A DNA stretch of 64,000 bases, from positions 53,101,439-53,165,438 of the forward strand of contig NC_088800.1 of assembly GCF_011386835.1 (NCBI RefSeq), in the 5' to 3' direction. Both the position numbers and the translations under genes were made by a program. The DNA is from Chrysemys picta bellii (Eukaryota; Chordata; Testudines; Emydidae). How positions within the stretch are numbered: the first letter of the stretch is position 1; every line of letters begins with the position of its first letter. The notes under the pieces were generated by a model. The model was not told where the DNA came from. It saw nothing but the letters and a program-made list of their open reading frames with translations, and did no database searches. This document shows, piece by piece, positions 48,391 through 57,992 of this stretch.

Positions 48391-48870
48391 CGCAGTCTTT
48401 GCTCCCCGCACCTTCCCCGGCTCATTCCTGACTGGGCTGAACAGCGGATCCGGGAACACGCCCCCGTCCCAGCCCTGATCTGGGACAACACGCGGCCTCT
48501 CCCGCCAGGCTGGCAGCCGCGGCCCCTCTGCCCTGGCCCCGGGCCTCTGCACAGGCCAACCACCGTCTCGGCCCCAACAGCTTCGAGCGGCCGCCGGGCT
48601 CGGCCCCAACCCCGTCCCCAGCCGCTCCCTGGCTCCGCCCCCGCGCTTCCTCCCGTTCCCATGGTAACCAGGCCAACCATCGCCAGCGCCCCTGCCCGCA
48701 AACCGTCTCCCCGACTCTGCCCCCCCTCCCAGCCCCGGTGTCCACCCCCACGGTCTCGCCACACAGCGGAGCGCTAACCCTCCTCCACCCACCCCACTCA
48801 CATCACACCTCAGAGCCCCCTCGCCGCTTCCCAACCGCTTGCTCCGCCCCACTGCCGAGGTCCTGGCAGA
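48240..48870. promoter_or_regulatory. CpG-rich region at the 5' side of DNAAF8
   Basis: By eye this is the most GC- and CpG-rich block left of the ANKS3 start, with several GGCTCCGCCC-like Sp1 sites on either strand and no TATA box. It lies about 2.2 kb upstream of the first coding DNAAF8 exon and about 0.6 kb from the putative ANKS3 start. It probably contains the DNAAF8 promoter and non-coding exon 1. Several long frames here on both strands are a by-product of GC richness and are not called as genes. Confidence 0.6.
48655..48668. promoter_or_regulatory. Candidate RFX X-box
   Basis: The sequence GTTCCCATGGTAAC consists of two inverted RFX half-sites two bases apart. It fits the X-box pattern GTNRCC-N(0-3)-RGYAAC at 11 of 12 fixed positions, with C in place of the purine in the left half. 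It lies in the GC-rich region between two ciliary genes, where RFX sites are expected. Binding is not shown. Confidence 0.6.
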
Positions 48871-48918
48871 ATAAATTCTAGCTCACAAATACAAAGCAAA
48901 AAATAAAAACTTAAAAAA

Positions 48919-49120
48919 ACAAGGAGTCCGGTGGCACGTTAAAGCCTAACAGATTTATTTGGGCATAAGCTTTCGTGGGTAAAAAAACCACTTCTTAAGA
49001 TGCGTGGAGATTCCATGCACATGAGACTCCATGCATCGTAAGAAGTGGGTTTTTTACCCACGAAAGCTTATGCCCAAAGAAATCTGTTAGGCTTTAAGTG
49101 CCACCGGACTCCTCATTGTT
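48919..49120. repeat. Large palindrome: two inverted copies of an interspersed repeat
   Basis: The left arm (48919-49008) and right arm (49028-49120) are near-perfect reverse complements of about 90 bp, both containing GGCATAAGCTTTCGTGGGT or its complement, separated by about 20 bp. The right arm continues into GACTAACACGGCTACCCCTC-type sequence, a common reptilian repeat whose class I cannot name with confidence (Penelope-like elements are one possibility). It sits between the X-box region and the ANKS3 start. Confidence 0.85.
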
Positions 49121-49429
49121 TTTGTGGCTACAGACTAACACGGCTACCCCTCCGATACTAAACACAAAGCCCTTTCCCAGAGCAAATAGCTAATTCTAAT
49201 CCATTCCTTTCTTCCTACATCTCCCCTTCCTTATCGCAGACTGCTAATTCCTGCCTTTTCCCTGCCAGGACTTCACTCAACTTCCTCTTTCTCGTATCTC
49301 GTTGGTTAATTTGAGCCCAGCCTCATGGGAGTCTCATTCTCTATTGGTTGTTTAGCAGGATTGGGGGGGTAGGCAACAAATTGCCGCGAGGTAGTGTGGG
49401 GTTTGTAGTTTCGCCACGGTTGGTCACAG

Positions 49430-49560
49430 GGAAAGAGCTGTAGGAGCTGCGCTCCCAGCGTTCTGGGCGCGCGAGGGACTTCCGGGAGCGGCGCTGAGCG
49501 AGGTGCCCGGCCCTGGCAGAGTGCGGCGAGGTGACGCACGGGACGAGCGGGGGTTTCCAG
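49430..49560 (+). promoter_or_regulatory. ANKS3: Putative ANKS3 promoter and non-coding exon 1
   Basis: A CpG-rich stretch with no TATA box lies immediately upstream of a possible donor (GGCGAG|GTGACG at about 49530). The first coding exon at 57817 has an acceptor, so a non-coding exon 1 is required upstream; this is the best placed GC-rich site. The exact start site cannot be read from sequence. Confidence 0.45.
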
Positions 49561-49582
49561 GCTGCGACCTTCGCCTGGGGGT

Positions 49583-49820
49583 GCTGGGGCGGGGACCCCG
49601 CTGGGGCCGGCCGGCTTCTGCCGCCTGGTGTCAGGCAGCCGCGCTGAGGCAGGGACCCCGCTGGGGCCGGCCGGCTCCAGCCGCCCGGTGCCAGGCAGCC
49701 GCGCTGGGGTGGGTACACCGCTGAGGCCGACCGGTTTCTGCCGCTTTGGTGCCAGGCAGCCGCGCTGAGGCGGGTCCCCGTTGGGGCCGGCTGGCTCCAG
49801 CTGCTCGGTGCCCCGGGATG
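49583..49820 (+). repeat. 60-bp GC-rich minisatellite, four copies
   Basis: Units start at about 49583, 49643, 49703 and 49764 and share GGGACCCCGCTGGGGCCGGC and GCCAGGCAGCCGCGCTG. The period is 60-61 bp with several mismatches per unit. It lies just inside the presumed ANKS3 intron 1, in the CpG-rich promoter region. The CCGGCCGG cores make it methylatable and possibly variable in copy number. Confidence 0.85.
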
Positions 49821-50574
49821 AGGCAGCTGCTGGCTTGCTGTGTCTAGTAGTCTAAGAGGCAGCTGGTGGACTGCAGGGCAAGCCACTGCCTAAAAACGGG
49901 AGTGATAGAGGCACCTCCCATCCCCACCCTAGGAGCACCTTGCACGGATGTTGCTCTGCGACCGCAGAAACTGGCCACGTGTGTTTAAGGGACAGGCTGT
50001 GCCCAGGATGCTTTTGCTCCGAAGGCTCCCAACGTGTGTAATCTCTCGGGGATGGCTATATTTCCTATGGAGTACAGCCGCAAGGCTGCACAGAAGCTCC
50101 TAGACTGGTTCATGATGGGGCAGTGGTGGTTCACAGACTCAGTGTGGAGGGAGAGCTCTATGTGGTATTATTTTTGAGAGGAGGGTTTGTTCTGTTTTAA
50201 TCATCATGTAGGATCCAATGTAAAAGTTCATTTCCAGATGTAATATTTAGGCTTTGTTCTGTTGTTTATGTACAAATATAATCAATGTAGCAAAAGATGC
50301 CTAAAGCAACAGATGATTACGCTAGGCTCTTCTTTAGGGGTGAATCTATTGAATAACCAGGTGTCCCATTTAGGAACAGAGGCTTTTTATATTTTTTTAA
50401 AAAAGGAGATTAAAAATGACAAACTGAATAAAAGTATTGGTTGCATTTGGTTTTTATTGCCAACCACCTGGTGTGGTTTGGTTAAGGCAGCTGCTTGAAC
50501 CCATGAGTAATTTTACACACATGAATACTCATTTACTTCCATGGGACTATAGCTACCTAAGGTATTTATTTACC
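49821..50574. other. ANKS3 intron 1, unrecognised part
   Basis: CpG content falls off after about 49900. No exon or nameable repeat seen. Confidence 0.45.
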
Positions 50575-50812
50575 ACTGTCCTAGTACCTGAGCACATGCC
50601 CATCTTTAATATAGTTATCCTTACAACTCCCTCCCACCATGATATAGGGCAGTGCTATTATCTCCATTTGACTGATGGAGAACTGAATCACAGAAAGACT
50701 TAAGTGACTTGACCGAGATCACACAGGAAGTCTGTGATGGAGCAGGAAGTTGAACCTTGGTCTCCCAAGTCCCAGGCTGGTGCTCTAATCAGTGGACCAT
50801 TGTTCTTCCTTG
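50575..50812 (-). repeat. MIR-type SINE
   Basis: CATTTGACTGATGGAGAACT, GACCGAGATCACACAGGAAG and GAACCTTGGTCTCCCAAGTC mark a reversed MIR in ANKS3 intron 1. Confidence 0.78.
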
Positions 50813-51119
50813 TATACTGCTGTGTGTTTACTGCATCAGAAGTGAAGAGCTCTATGCTGCAAAAACATGCTGCCAGACAGTGATTACAACCTTGAGTAGT
50901 CCCATTATCTTCAGTGAGACTACTGTGGTATTATTATTTGTTGTTTGTAATACAATAGTCATAACTTCCCCTCTGTTCTGCCCTTTTGTCCTGCTCACCT
51001 TTCCATTTAGCTAATCCTCCTCCAAAAAGAGTTTTGGTATGAATGTGCCATTTATTGCCATCACATTGCTCACTCTGCTTGTGTGTTATATCCTTTTCCC
51101 CTGAACTTTGGCTGTCTTG

Positions 51120-51250
51120 TCTATTTAGAGTGTAAGCTCTCCAGGACAGAGACAGTCTACTTTTCTGTGTGTATGGTTCCTAGCACAATGGGGCCCTGAT
51201 CTTGTTTGATCACTAGACACTACTGTAATAAAAATGATTATTAATGATAA
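51120..51250 (+). repeat. L2-type 3' tail repeat
   Basis: TTTAGAGTGTAAGCTCTCCA to the ATTATTAATGATAATGA end is the same tail as at 40225-40352. It runs straight into a plus-strand CR1. Confidence 0.65.
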
Positions 51251-51254
51251 TGAC

Positions 51255-51645
51255 AGCACAGAACTGAGGATGAAAGAAAGGAACAGTTGGGTGGGAAGCT
51301 TGAGCAGAGGGAAGGCAGTAGGAACACAACGCACAGTCAGTCTGTGGAACTCCTTGCCAGATGGTGTTGTGAAGGCCAAGACCATAACAGGGTTAAAAAA
51401 AAGAGATTATTCATGGAGGATAAGTCCATCAATGGCTATTAGCCAGGATGGGCAGAGATGGTGTCCCTAGTCTCTGTTTGCTAGAAGCTAGGAATGAGTG
51501 ACAGGGGATGGATCACTTGATGATTACCTGTTCTGTTCATTCCCTCTGGGGCATCTGGCTCTGGCCACTGTTGGAAGACAGGATACTGGGCTAGATGGAT
51601 CTTTGGTCTGACCCAGTAGGGCCATTCTTATGTTCTTATGTAAAT
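51255..51645 (+). mobile_element. CR1 LINE 3' fragment, plus orientation
   Basis: The only clear forward-orientation CR1 here. It encodes [20 protein letters not shown] in plus frame and ends with GACCCAGTAGGGCCATTCTT ATG-type 3' tail. Lies in ANKS3 intron 1. Confidence 0.9.
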
Positions 51646-51737
51646 GAGATGGAGGCAGAGGCACAGTTGTGGAGGGCCTTGAATGTTCTAATCTTTATTT
51701 AAATTTTAAAGGTACACTTGGAATGTCAAACTGTGGC

Positions 51738-51985
51738 TGCGTCTTCACTGTGTAAAAAGGTGTGTTCGTACCTCAAGGGAAAATGCTAGCAAAGACAAGG
51801 CAGTTTGTTGTTTTCACACCAGTTAGCAAGTGAAGGTAAAGACACTAAGGGAGAACCTAGTTTTTAACCTGGATTGCTCATTTGCGTGAAAATGACAGAC
51901 TGCCTTGTCTTCACCAGGATTTTACCTTGAGTTAAGGATGCCACACCTCTTTTCTCCCAGTGAAGACAGACTTTTTAAGGTGTTT
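51738..51985. mobile_element. Fold-back MITE-like element
   Basis: GCGTCTTCACTGTGTAAAAA and CCCAGTGAAGACAGAC are inverted; internal AAAGACAAGGCAGT and ACTGCCTTGTCTTC also pair. Lies in ANKS3 intron 1. Confidence 0.62.
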
Positions 51986-52929
51986 GTACATGGCATAGCA
52001 CAGTGAGGGCCCCTTCTTGTTGGGACCTTCTGGCACTACTGTCATAGAAATAATCATACCATCATGCAAAATAAGTATCTTGGGAGTTAGCCTAATAAAG
52101 CAACCGTCATGTACCAGTACATCCTGATTATGTAGAATAGATTGAATTCCATTTTTTTTGTATTATAAAAGTGTATAGGTGTGTGGAAGAGAAGGGCTGG
52201 GTTTTGAGATAAATGAGTCTTTAATAGGTTACAAGAAAGAGAAATAATTATTGTCCCAAAACTCCAAATGATTAAGAAAATACAAATAAGACAGAAAACA
52301 CTAGAGCCAGCTGTGTCAGCTGGCTTTATTAAAGAGCTGAGCAAATGTGTGATCCCATCTATAGGTGATTAACACATTCCCATCTCCCACAGTCTAGGGA
52401 AGGAAAATGGACCTTAACCTTTTAGGCAGTCATGAAATTATGCTACCTTTTGTAATTAAGTTACTGCATCCAGTCCAGTGGGCAAACTGCAAATCAACTG
52501 GCAGGTCCATTATTTATTTAAAATGTGTTTGAGCAATTTCCAAGATGCACAGAGGCAGGATTAAGCTGCTCCTGAAGTGCTGAGGAAATAAGCACTAATT
52601 TAGCAAGGTTGCTTCTGTAGGCCCTGAAGACGCATTAAAGGAGTCAGCTGCATTCAGGTGATGTTACTACTTTATTTTGAAAGGCAACTCAGCATTTGAC
52701 ACAGTTGTCATTACTAACATCCACCATTCAGTTTAAGCAGGGTTTTTCCTCTCTCTCTAGGGTTTTCCTACAGTTTCCCCTGTGCGTATTTTGTCTCTTT
52801 TGACTATAAACGGTTCACATGAGGAATCACTTCTCTCTTGTACAGTGCAGAGCGTGCTGTCAGCACTTAACAAACAGAATTTAATGCCTAATCTTGACAA
52901 GGGTTTTCAAATTCCATTTTAACCATATT
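51986..52929. other. ANKS3 intron 1, unrecognised part
   Basis: A/T-rich sequence before the nested CR1 cluster; nothing recognised. Confidence 0.45.
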
Positions 52930-53144
52930 TTGACTGGAGAGAGAATCATAGAATCGTAGGACTGGAAGGACCTCAAGAGGTCATCTAGTCCAGTCCCCTG
53001 CACTCACGGCAGGATGAAGTATTATCTGGACCATCCATGACAGGTGTTTATCTAACCTGATCTTAAAAATCTCAAATGATGGAGATTCCACAACCTCCCT
53101 AGGCAATTTATTCCAGTGCTTAACCACCCTGACAGGAAATTTTC
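52930..53144 (-). mobile_element. Older CR1 LINE, 3' end (separated piece)
   Basis: GAATCATAGAATCGTAGGAC and the following text are the reverse complement of a different CR1 subfamily 3' end. It stops at AATTTTCCTAATGTC, and the expected next sequence (CTAAACC-CCCTTGCTGCAA) resumes at about 55650, beyond the younger CR1. Confidence 0.9.
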
Positions 53145-55645
53145 CTAATGTCATAAGACCATAAGAATGGCCATACCGGGTCAGACCAAAGGTCCATCCA
53201 CCCTGTATCCTGTCTACCGACAGTGACCAATACCAGGTGTCCCAGAGGTAACAGGTAACGATCTCCTGCCATCCATCTCCACCCTCCGAAAACAGAGGCT
53301 AGGGACACCATTCCTTACCCATCCTGGCTAATAACTATTAATGGACTTGACCTCCATGAATTTATCTAGTTCTCTTTTAAACCCTGTTATAGTCCTAGCC
53401 TTCACAACCTCCTCAGGCAAGGAGTTCCACAGGTTGACTGAGCGCTGTGTGAAGAAAAACTTCTTTTTATTTGTTTTAAACCTCCTGCCCATTAATTTCA
53501 TTTGGTGGCCCCTAGTTCTTATATTATGGGAACAAGTAAATAACTTTTTCTTATTCACTTTCTCCACACCACTCATGATTTTATATACCTCTATCATATC
53601 CCCCCTTAGTCCCCTCTTTTCCAAGCTGAAAAGTCCTAGCCTCTTTAATCTCTCCTCGTATGGGACCCGTTCCAAACCCCTAATCATTTTAGTTGCCCTT
53701 CTCTGAACCTTTTCTAATGCCAGTATATCTTTTTTGAGATGAGGAGACCACATCTGTATGCAGTATTCAAGATGTGGGCGTACCATGGATTTATATAAGG
53801 GCAATAAGATAGTCTCCATCTTACTCTATTCCTTTTTTAATGATTCTTAACATCCTACTTGCTTTTTTGACTACCGCTGCACACTGTGTGGACATCTTCA
53901 GAGAGCTATCCATGATAACTCCAAGATCTCTTTCCTGATTAGTTGTAGCTAAATTAGTCCCCATCATATTGTATATATAATTGGAGATATTTTTTTCCAA
54001 TGTGCATTACTTTACATTTATCCACATTAAATTTCATTTACCATTTTGTTGCCCGATCACTTAGTTTTGTGAGATAGTTCTGAAATTCTTCAGTCTGCTT
54101 TGGTCTTAACTATCTTGAGCAGTTTAGTGTCATCTGCAAACTTTGCCACCTCACTGTTTACCCCTTTCTCCAGGTCATTTATGAATAAGTTGAATAGGAT
54201 TGGTCCTAGGACTGACCCTTGTGGAACACCATTAGTTTACCCCTCTCCATTCTGAAAATTTACCATTTATTCCTACCCTTTGTTCCCTGTCTTTTAACCT
54301 GTTCTCAATCCATGAAAGGATCTTCCCTCTTATCCCATGGCAACTTAATTTACGTAAGAGCCTTTGGTGAGGGACCTTGTCAAAGACTTTCTGGAAATCT
54401 AAGTACCCTATGTCCACTGGATCCCCCTTGTCCGCATGTTTGTTGACCCCTTCAAAGAACTCTAATAGATTAGTAAGATATGATTTCCCTTTACAGAAAC
54501 CATGTTGACTTTGACCAACAATTTGTTCTTCTATGTGTCTGACAATTTTATTCTTTACTATTGTTTCAACTAATTTGCCCGGTACTGACTTTAGACTTAC
54601 CGGTCTGTAATTGCCGGGATCACCTCTAGAGCCATTTTAAAATATTGGCGTTACATTAGCTATCTTCCAGTCATTGGGTACAGAAGCTGATTTAAAGGAC
54701 AGGTTACAAACCATAGTTAATAGTTCCGCAATTTCACATTTGAATTCTTTCAGAACTCTTGGGTGAATGCCATCTGGTCCCGGTGACTTGTTACTGTTAA
54801 ATTTATCAATTAATTCCAAAACCTCCTCTAGTGACACTTCAATCTGTGACAATTCCTCAGATTTGTCACCTACAAAGGATGGCTCAGGTTTGGGAATCTC
54901 CCTAACATCCTCAGCTGTGAAGACTGAAGCAAAGAATTCGTTTAGTTTCTCTGCAATGACTTTATTGTCTTTAAGTGCTCCTTTTGTATCTCCATCATCC
55001 AGGGGCCGCACTGGTTGTTTAGCAGGCTTCCTGCTTCTGATGTACTTAAAAAACATTTTATTATCTTTTGAGTTTTTGGCTAGCTGTTCTTTAAACTCCT
55101 TTTTGGCTTTTCTTATTACATTTTTACACTTAATTTGGCAGTGTTTATGCTCCTTTCTATTTACCTCACTAGGATTTGACTTCCACTTTTTATCTCTCAC
55201 TGCTTCTTTTACATGGTTGTTAAGCCATGGTGGCTCTCTTTTAGTTCTTTTACTGTGTTTTTTAATTTAGGGTATACATTTAAGTTGTGCCTCTATTATG
55301 TTGTCTTTGAAAAGTGTCCATGCAGCTTGCAGGGATTTCACTCCAGTCACTGTACCTTTTAATTTCTGTTTAACTAACCTCCTCGTTTTTGCATAGTTCC
55401 CCTTTCTGAAATTAAATGCCATAGTGTTGGACTGTTGAGGTGTTCTTCCCACCACAGGAATGTTAAATGTTATTATATTATGGTTACTATTTCCAAGTGG
55501 TCCTGTTATAGTTACCTCTTGGACCAGATCCTGCACTCCACTCAGGACTAAATAGAGAATTGCCTCTCCCCTTGTGGGTTCCTGTACCAGCTGCTCCAAG
55601 AAGCAGTCATTTAAAGTATCGAGAAATTTTGCCCACCCTAAACCG
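53145..55645 (-). mobile_element. CR1 LINE, 5'-truncated, about 2.5 kb, with degraded ORF2
   Basis: Read on the minus strand, the 5' part encodes an endonuclease C-terminus (frame 55683-55267), then the start of reverse transcriptase (frame 55200-54637, with SPGDPDGI-like SPGPDGIHPRVLK), then the YLDFQKVFDKVPH block near 54400. A C-terminal domain follows in frame 53819-53328, with [18 protein letters not shown] and [14 protein letters not shown]. The order matches CR1 ORF2; the pieces are split by frameshifts and stops, so it is dead. The 3' end, with a GACCCGGTATGGCCATTC-like tail, is at about 53145. It is inserted in an older CR1. Confidence 0.93.
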
Positions 55646-56024
55646 TTCCATCCTAAACCGCCCTTGCTGCAATTTAAGCCCATTGCTTCTTGTCGTATCC
55701 TCAGAGGTAAGGAGAAAAGTTGTTTTTTTCCCCCCCTCCTCCTTGTAACAACCTTTTATGTACTTGAAAACTGTTATCATGTCCCCTCTCAGTCTTCTCT
55801 TCGCCACACTAAATAAACCTAAATTTTTTCAATCTTTCCTTATGTTTTCTAGACTGTTAATGATTTTTTGTTGCACTTCTCTGGATTTTCTCCAATTTGT
55901 CCACATCTTTCTTGAAATATGGTGCCCAGAACTGGATACAATACTCCAGTTGAGGCGGAGCAGAGTGCAAGGATTACTTCTTGTGTCTTGCTTACAACAC
56001 TCCTGCTAATACATCCCAGAATTA

Positions 56025-56058
56025 TGTATGTATGTATGTTTGTTTGTTTGCTTGTTTT
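56025..56058. repeat. (TATG)n/(TTTG)n microsatellite in old CR1
   Basis: TATGTATGTATG followed by TTTGTTTGTTTG and a TTGC variant, within the older CR1 copy. Confidence 0.9.
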
Positions 56059-56366
56059 TCCAACAGTGTTAAACTGTTGACTCATATTTAGCTTGTGATC
56101 CACTATGACCCCCAGATCTCTTTCTGCAGTACTCCTTCCTAGGCAGTCATTTCCCATTTTGTATGAGTGCAACTGATTGTTCCTTCCTAAGTGGAGTACT
56201 TTGTATTTGTCCTTATTGAATTTCATCCTATTTTCTTCAGACCATTTCTCCAGTTTGTCCAGATCATTTTGAATTTTAATCCTATCCTCCAAAGCATTTG
56301 CAACTCCTCCCAACTTGGTATCATCCGCAAACTTTATAAGTGTACCTTCTATGCCATTATCTAAAT

Positions 56367-56664
56367 CAGGGGTCAGCAAGCTTTCAGAAGTGGTGTGCCA
56401 AGTCTTCATTTATTCACTCTAATTTAAGGTTTCTAATTTTAACGTTTTTAGAAGGTCTCTTTCTATAAGTCTATAATATATAACTAAACTATTGTTGTAT
56501 GTAAAGTAAATAAGGTTTTCAAAATGTTTAAGAAGCTTCATTTAAAATTAAATTAAAATACAGAGCCCCCCGGACGGGTGGCTAGGACCCGGGCAGTGTG
56601 AGTGCCACTGAAAATCAGCTCGCGTGCCGCCTTCGGCACGCGTGCCATAGGTTGCCTACCCCTG
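56367..56664. mobile_element. Non-autonomous hAT element, 298 bp, with 8-bp duplication
   Basis: The ends are CAGGGGTCAGCAAGC and GGTTGCCTACCCCTG, imperfect inverted repeats. A perfect 8-bp target duplication ATCTAAAT flanks it (56359-56366 and 56665-56672). There is no coding capacity. It sits inside the older CR1, so it is younger than that copy. Confidence 0.92.
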
Positions 56665-56830
56665 ATCTAAATCATTGATGAAGATATTGAACAGAACTGG
56701 ACCCAGAACTGATCCTTGCAGGAAGGAACAAAACCATGGCTGCTAACAATCTTAAAATCAGTTTAAAAGATGATTTCTAGCATTGTTTGCTTTGTTGTTT
56801 GTAGAGTAGACAGGACCAAATGGTCTAGAA

Positions 56831-57562
56831 CAGTGGTTCCCAAACTGGGGTTCGCGAAATGTTACAGGGGGTTCTCAGGGAAAAAAATCCCTAATGGCGG
56901 ACAGAGCTGTCCCTAGGGACCCGGACCCCAGGCACCATGGGGCCAGCAGCCCGGAGCCCCTGGACTTCCAAGAGCTAAGCAGACCAAAGCAAGCATATCT
57001 ATCACACTGAGGAGATTTAAACTTCAAGACTCCTTATAAGAAATGGAAAGGGAGGTGGATATTTTTTGCTGTTTTTAAAATTAAATAGGCAGCTAGTATA
57101 GTTTTTAAAATTATGATGAAGAACAAGTTTAAGCTTTGTTGTAACGTGCATTGTTTGCCTGGACTGCTCAAGACCTGAATGCTTGTGTAGGAAGAACTCT
57201 TTGAGTTGGCTTCTTAAATACCTTCATGCTGGTTTCACATCTGATTACTCCTTGATGAAACATAGCAGCCTTGTCTTATAACAGGCTTATTCAAAGTGAT
57301 ACAAGCTACGAAAGTGAGCTCTTGGAAGAGTGTTGCCATTTTCATAATGTAATAAAAATACTGTAATGATTAATAATAATAAATAGTGTGTAATAAGCAT
57401 GGCATCAAAACAAATTTTATATTTCCAAGATCACTGCTTTTATAATTTATACTCGTGTAAAGGAGAAAATCCCTGGAAATATTCATTTTTAGGAGCGGGG
57501 TTCACGAGATTTGACATTTTAGTGAAAGGGGTTCATAGGTTGTTAAAGTTTGGGAACCACTG
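56831..57562. mobile_element. Non-autonomous hAT element, 732 bp
   Basis: Inverted ends CAGTGGTTCCCAAACT and AGTTTGGGAACCACTG are perfect over 16 bp. The target duplications GTCTAGAA (56823-56830) and GTCTACAA (57563-57570) differ at one base. The interior is A/T-rich with no transposase frame. It lies about 250 bp before ANKS3 exon 2. Confidence 0.92.
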
Positions 57563-57816
57563 GTCTACAACAACAGTAAAGGGCTGTCATGGAGGATTTG
57601 CAGCAACCACTTGTTGTTTCACAGGAGAGCTTTGTTGACCAAGGAAGGGGAGAGGAGGGGTTCAGTTTATGGGTAGGAATTCAGCATAACATATCTCTAA
57701 GAAGATCACACCTTCAAAGCTGAGGATGTCTCAGCTCCACAGCCAAGTGGTCACACCACAGTACTATAAGATCCTGAAGTCGGAACTGAAAGTTCTGTTA
57801 TGCTTTGGCTCTACAG

Positions 57817-57992
57817 GTCATGATGTCAGAGCTGAGTGATGAAGCCAGCGAATCGGAGCTCCTGAACCGCAGCCTGTCCATGTGGCATGGGGTAGGCCAG
57901 ATGATCTGTCGAGAAGAGCTGGATGTTCCACTGGACCTACACACAGCGTCCTCCATTGGCCAGTATGAGGTGGTGCAGGAGTGCATTCAGCG
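57817..57992 (+). CDS. ANKS3: ANKS3 exon 2 (first coding exon)
   Basis: The acceptor TTTGGCTCTACAG ends at 57816 and the donor is CAGCG|GTAAGG. Two adjacent ATGs lie at 57820 and 57823; the second gives the MSELSDEASE start of human ANKS3 and was chosen. From it there are 56 codons plus 2 nt. Residues 34-56 (DVPLDLHTASSIGQYEVVQE) begin ankyrin repeat 1. Bases 57817-57822 would be 5' UTR, or add one Met if the first ATG is used. Confidence 0.93.

Larger units (their letters stand above)
55646..56735 (-). mobile_element. Older CR1 LINE, internal part, interrupted by a hAT element
   Basis: It continues the piece at 52930-53144. On the minus strand it encodes reverse-transcriptase block FADDTKLGG, then RIKIQNDLDKLEKWSEENRM and KVLHLGRNNQLHSYKMGN, in a broken frame. 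A TATG/TTTG microsatellite (56025-56058) has grown inside it, and a 298-bp hAT element (56367-56664) splits it near the 5' end. Old and non-functional. Confidence 0.88.

Noticed and set aside
48283..48852. Long overlapping frames on both strands (164, 187 and 260 codons)
   Set aside because: They arise from very GC-rich DNA with few stop codons, show Pro/Arg/Gly/Ala-rich low-complexity products and have no counterpart upstream of DNAAF8.
53341..53706. 121-codon plus-strand frame, and 54767-55270 (167 codons)
   Set aside because: They are antisense shadows of the CR1 ORF2 coding sequence on the minus strand.
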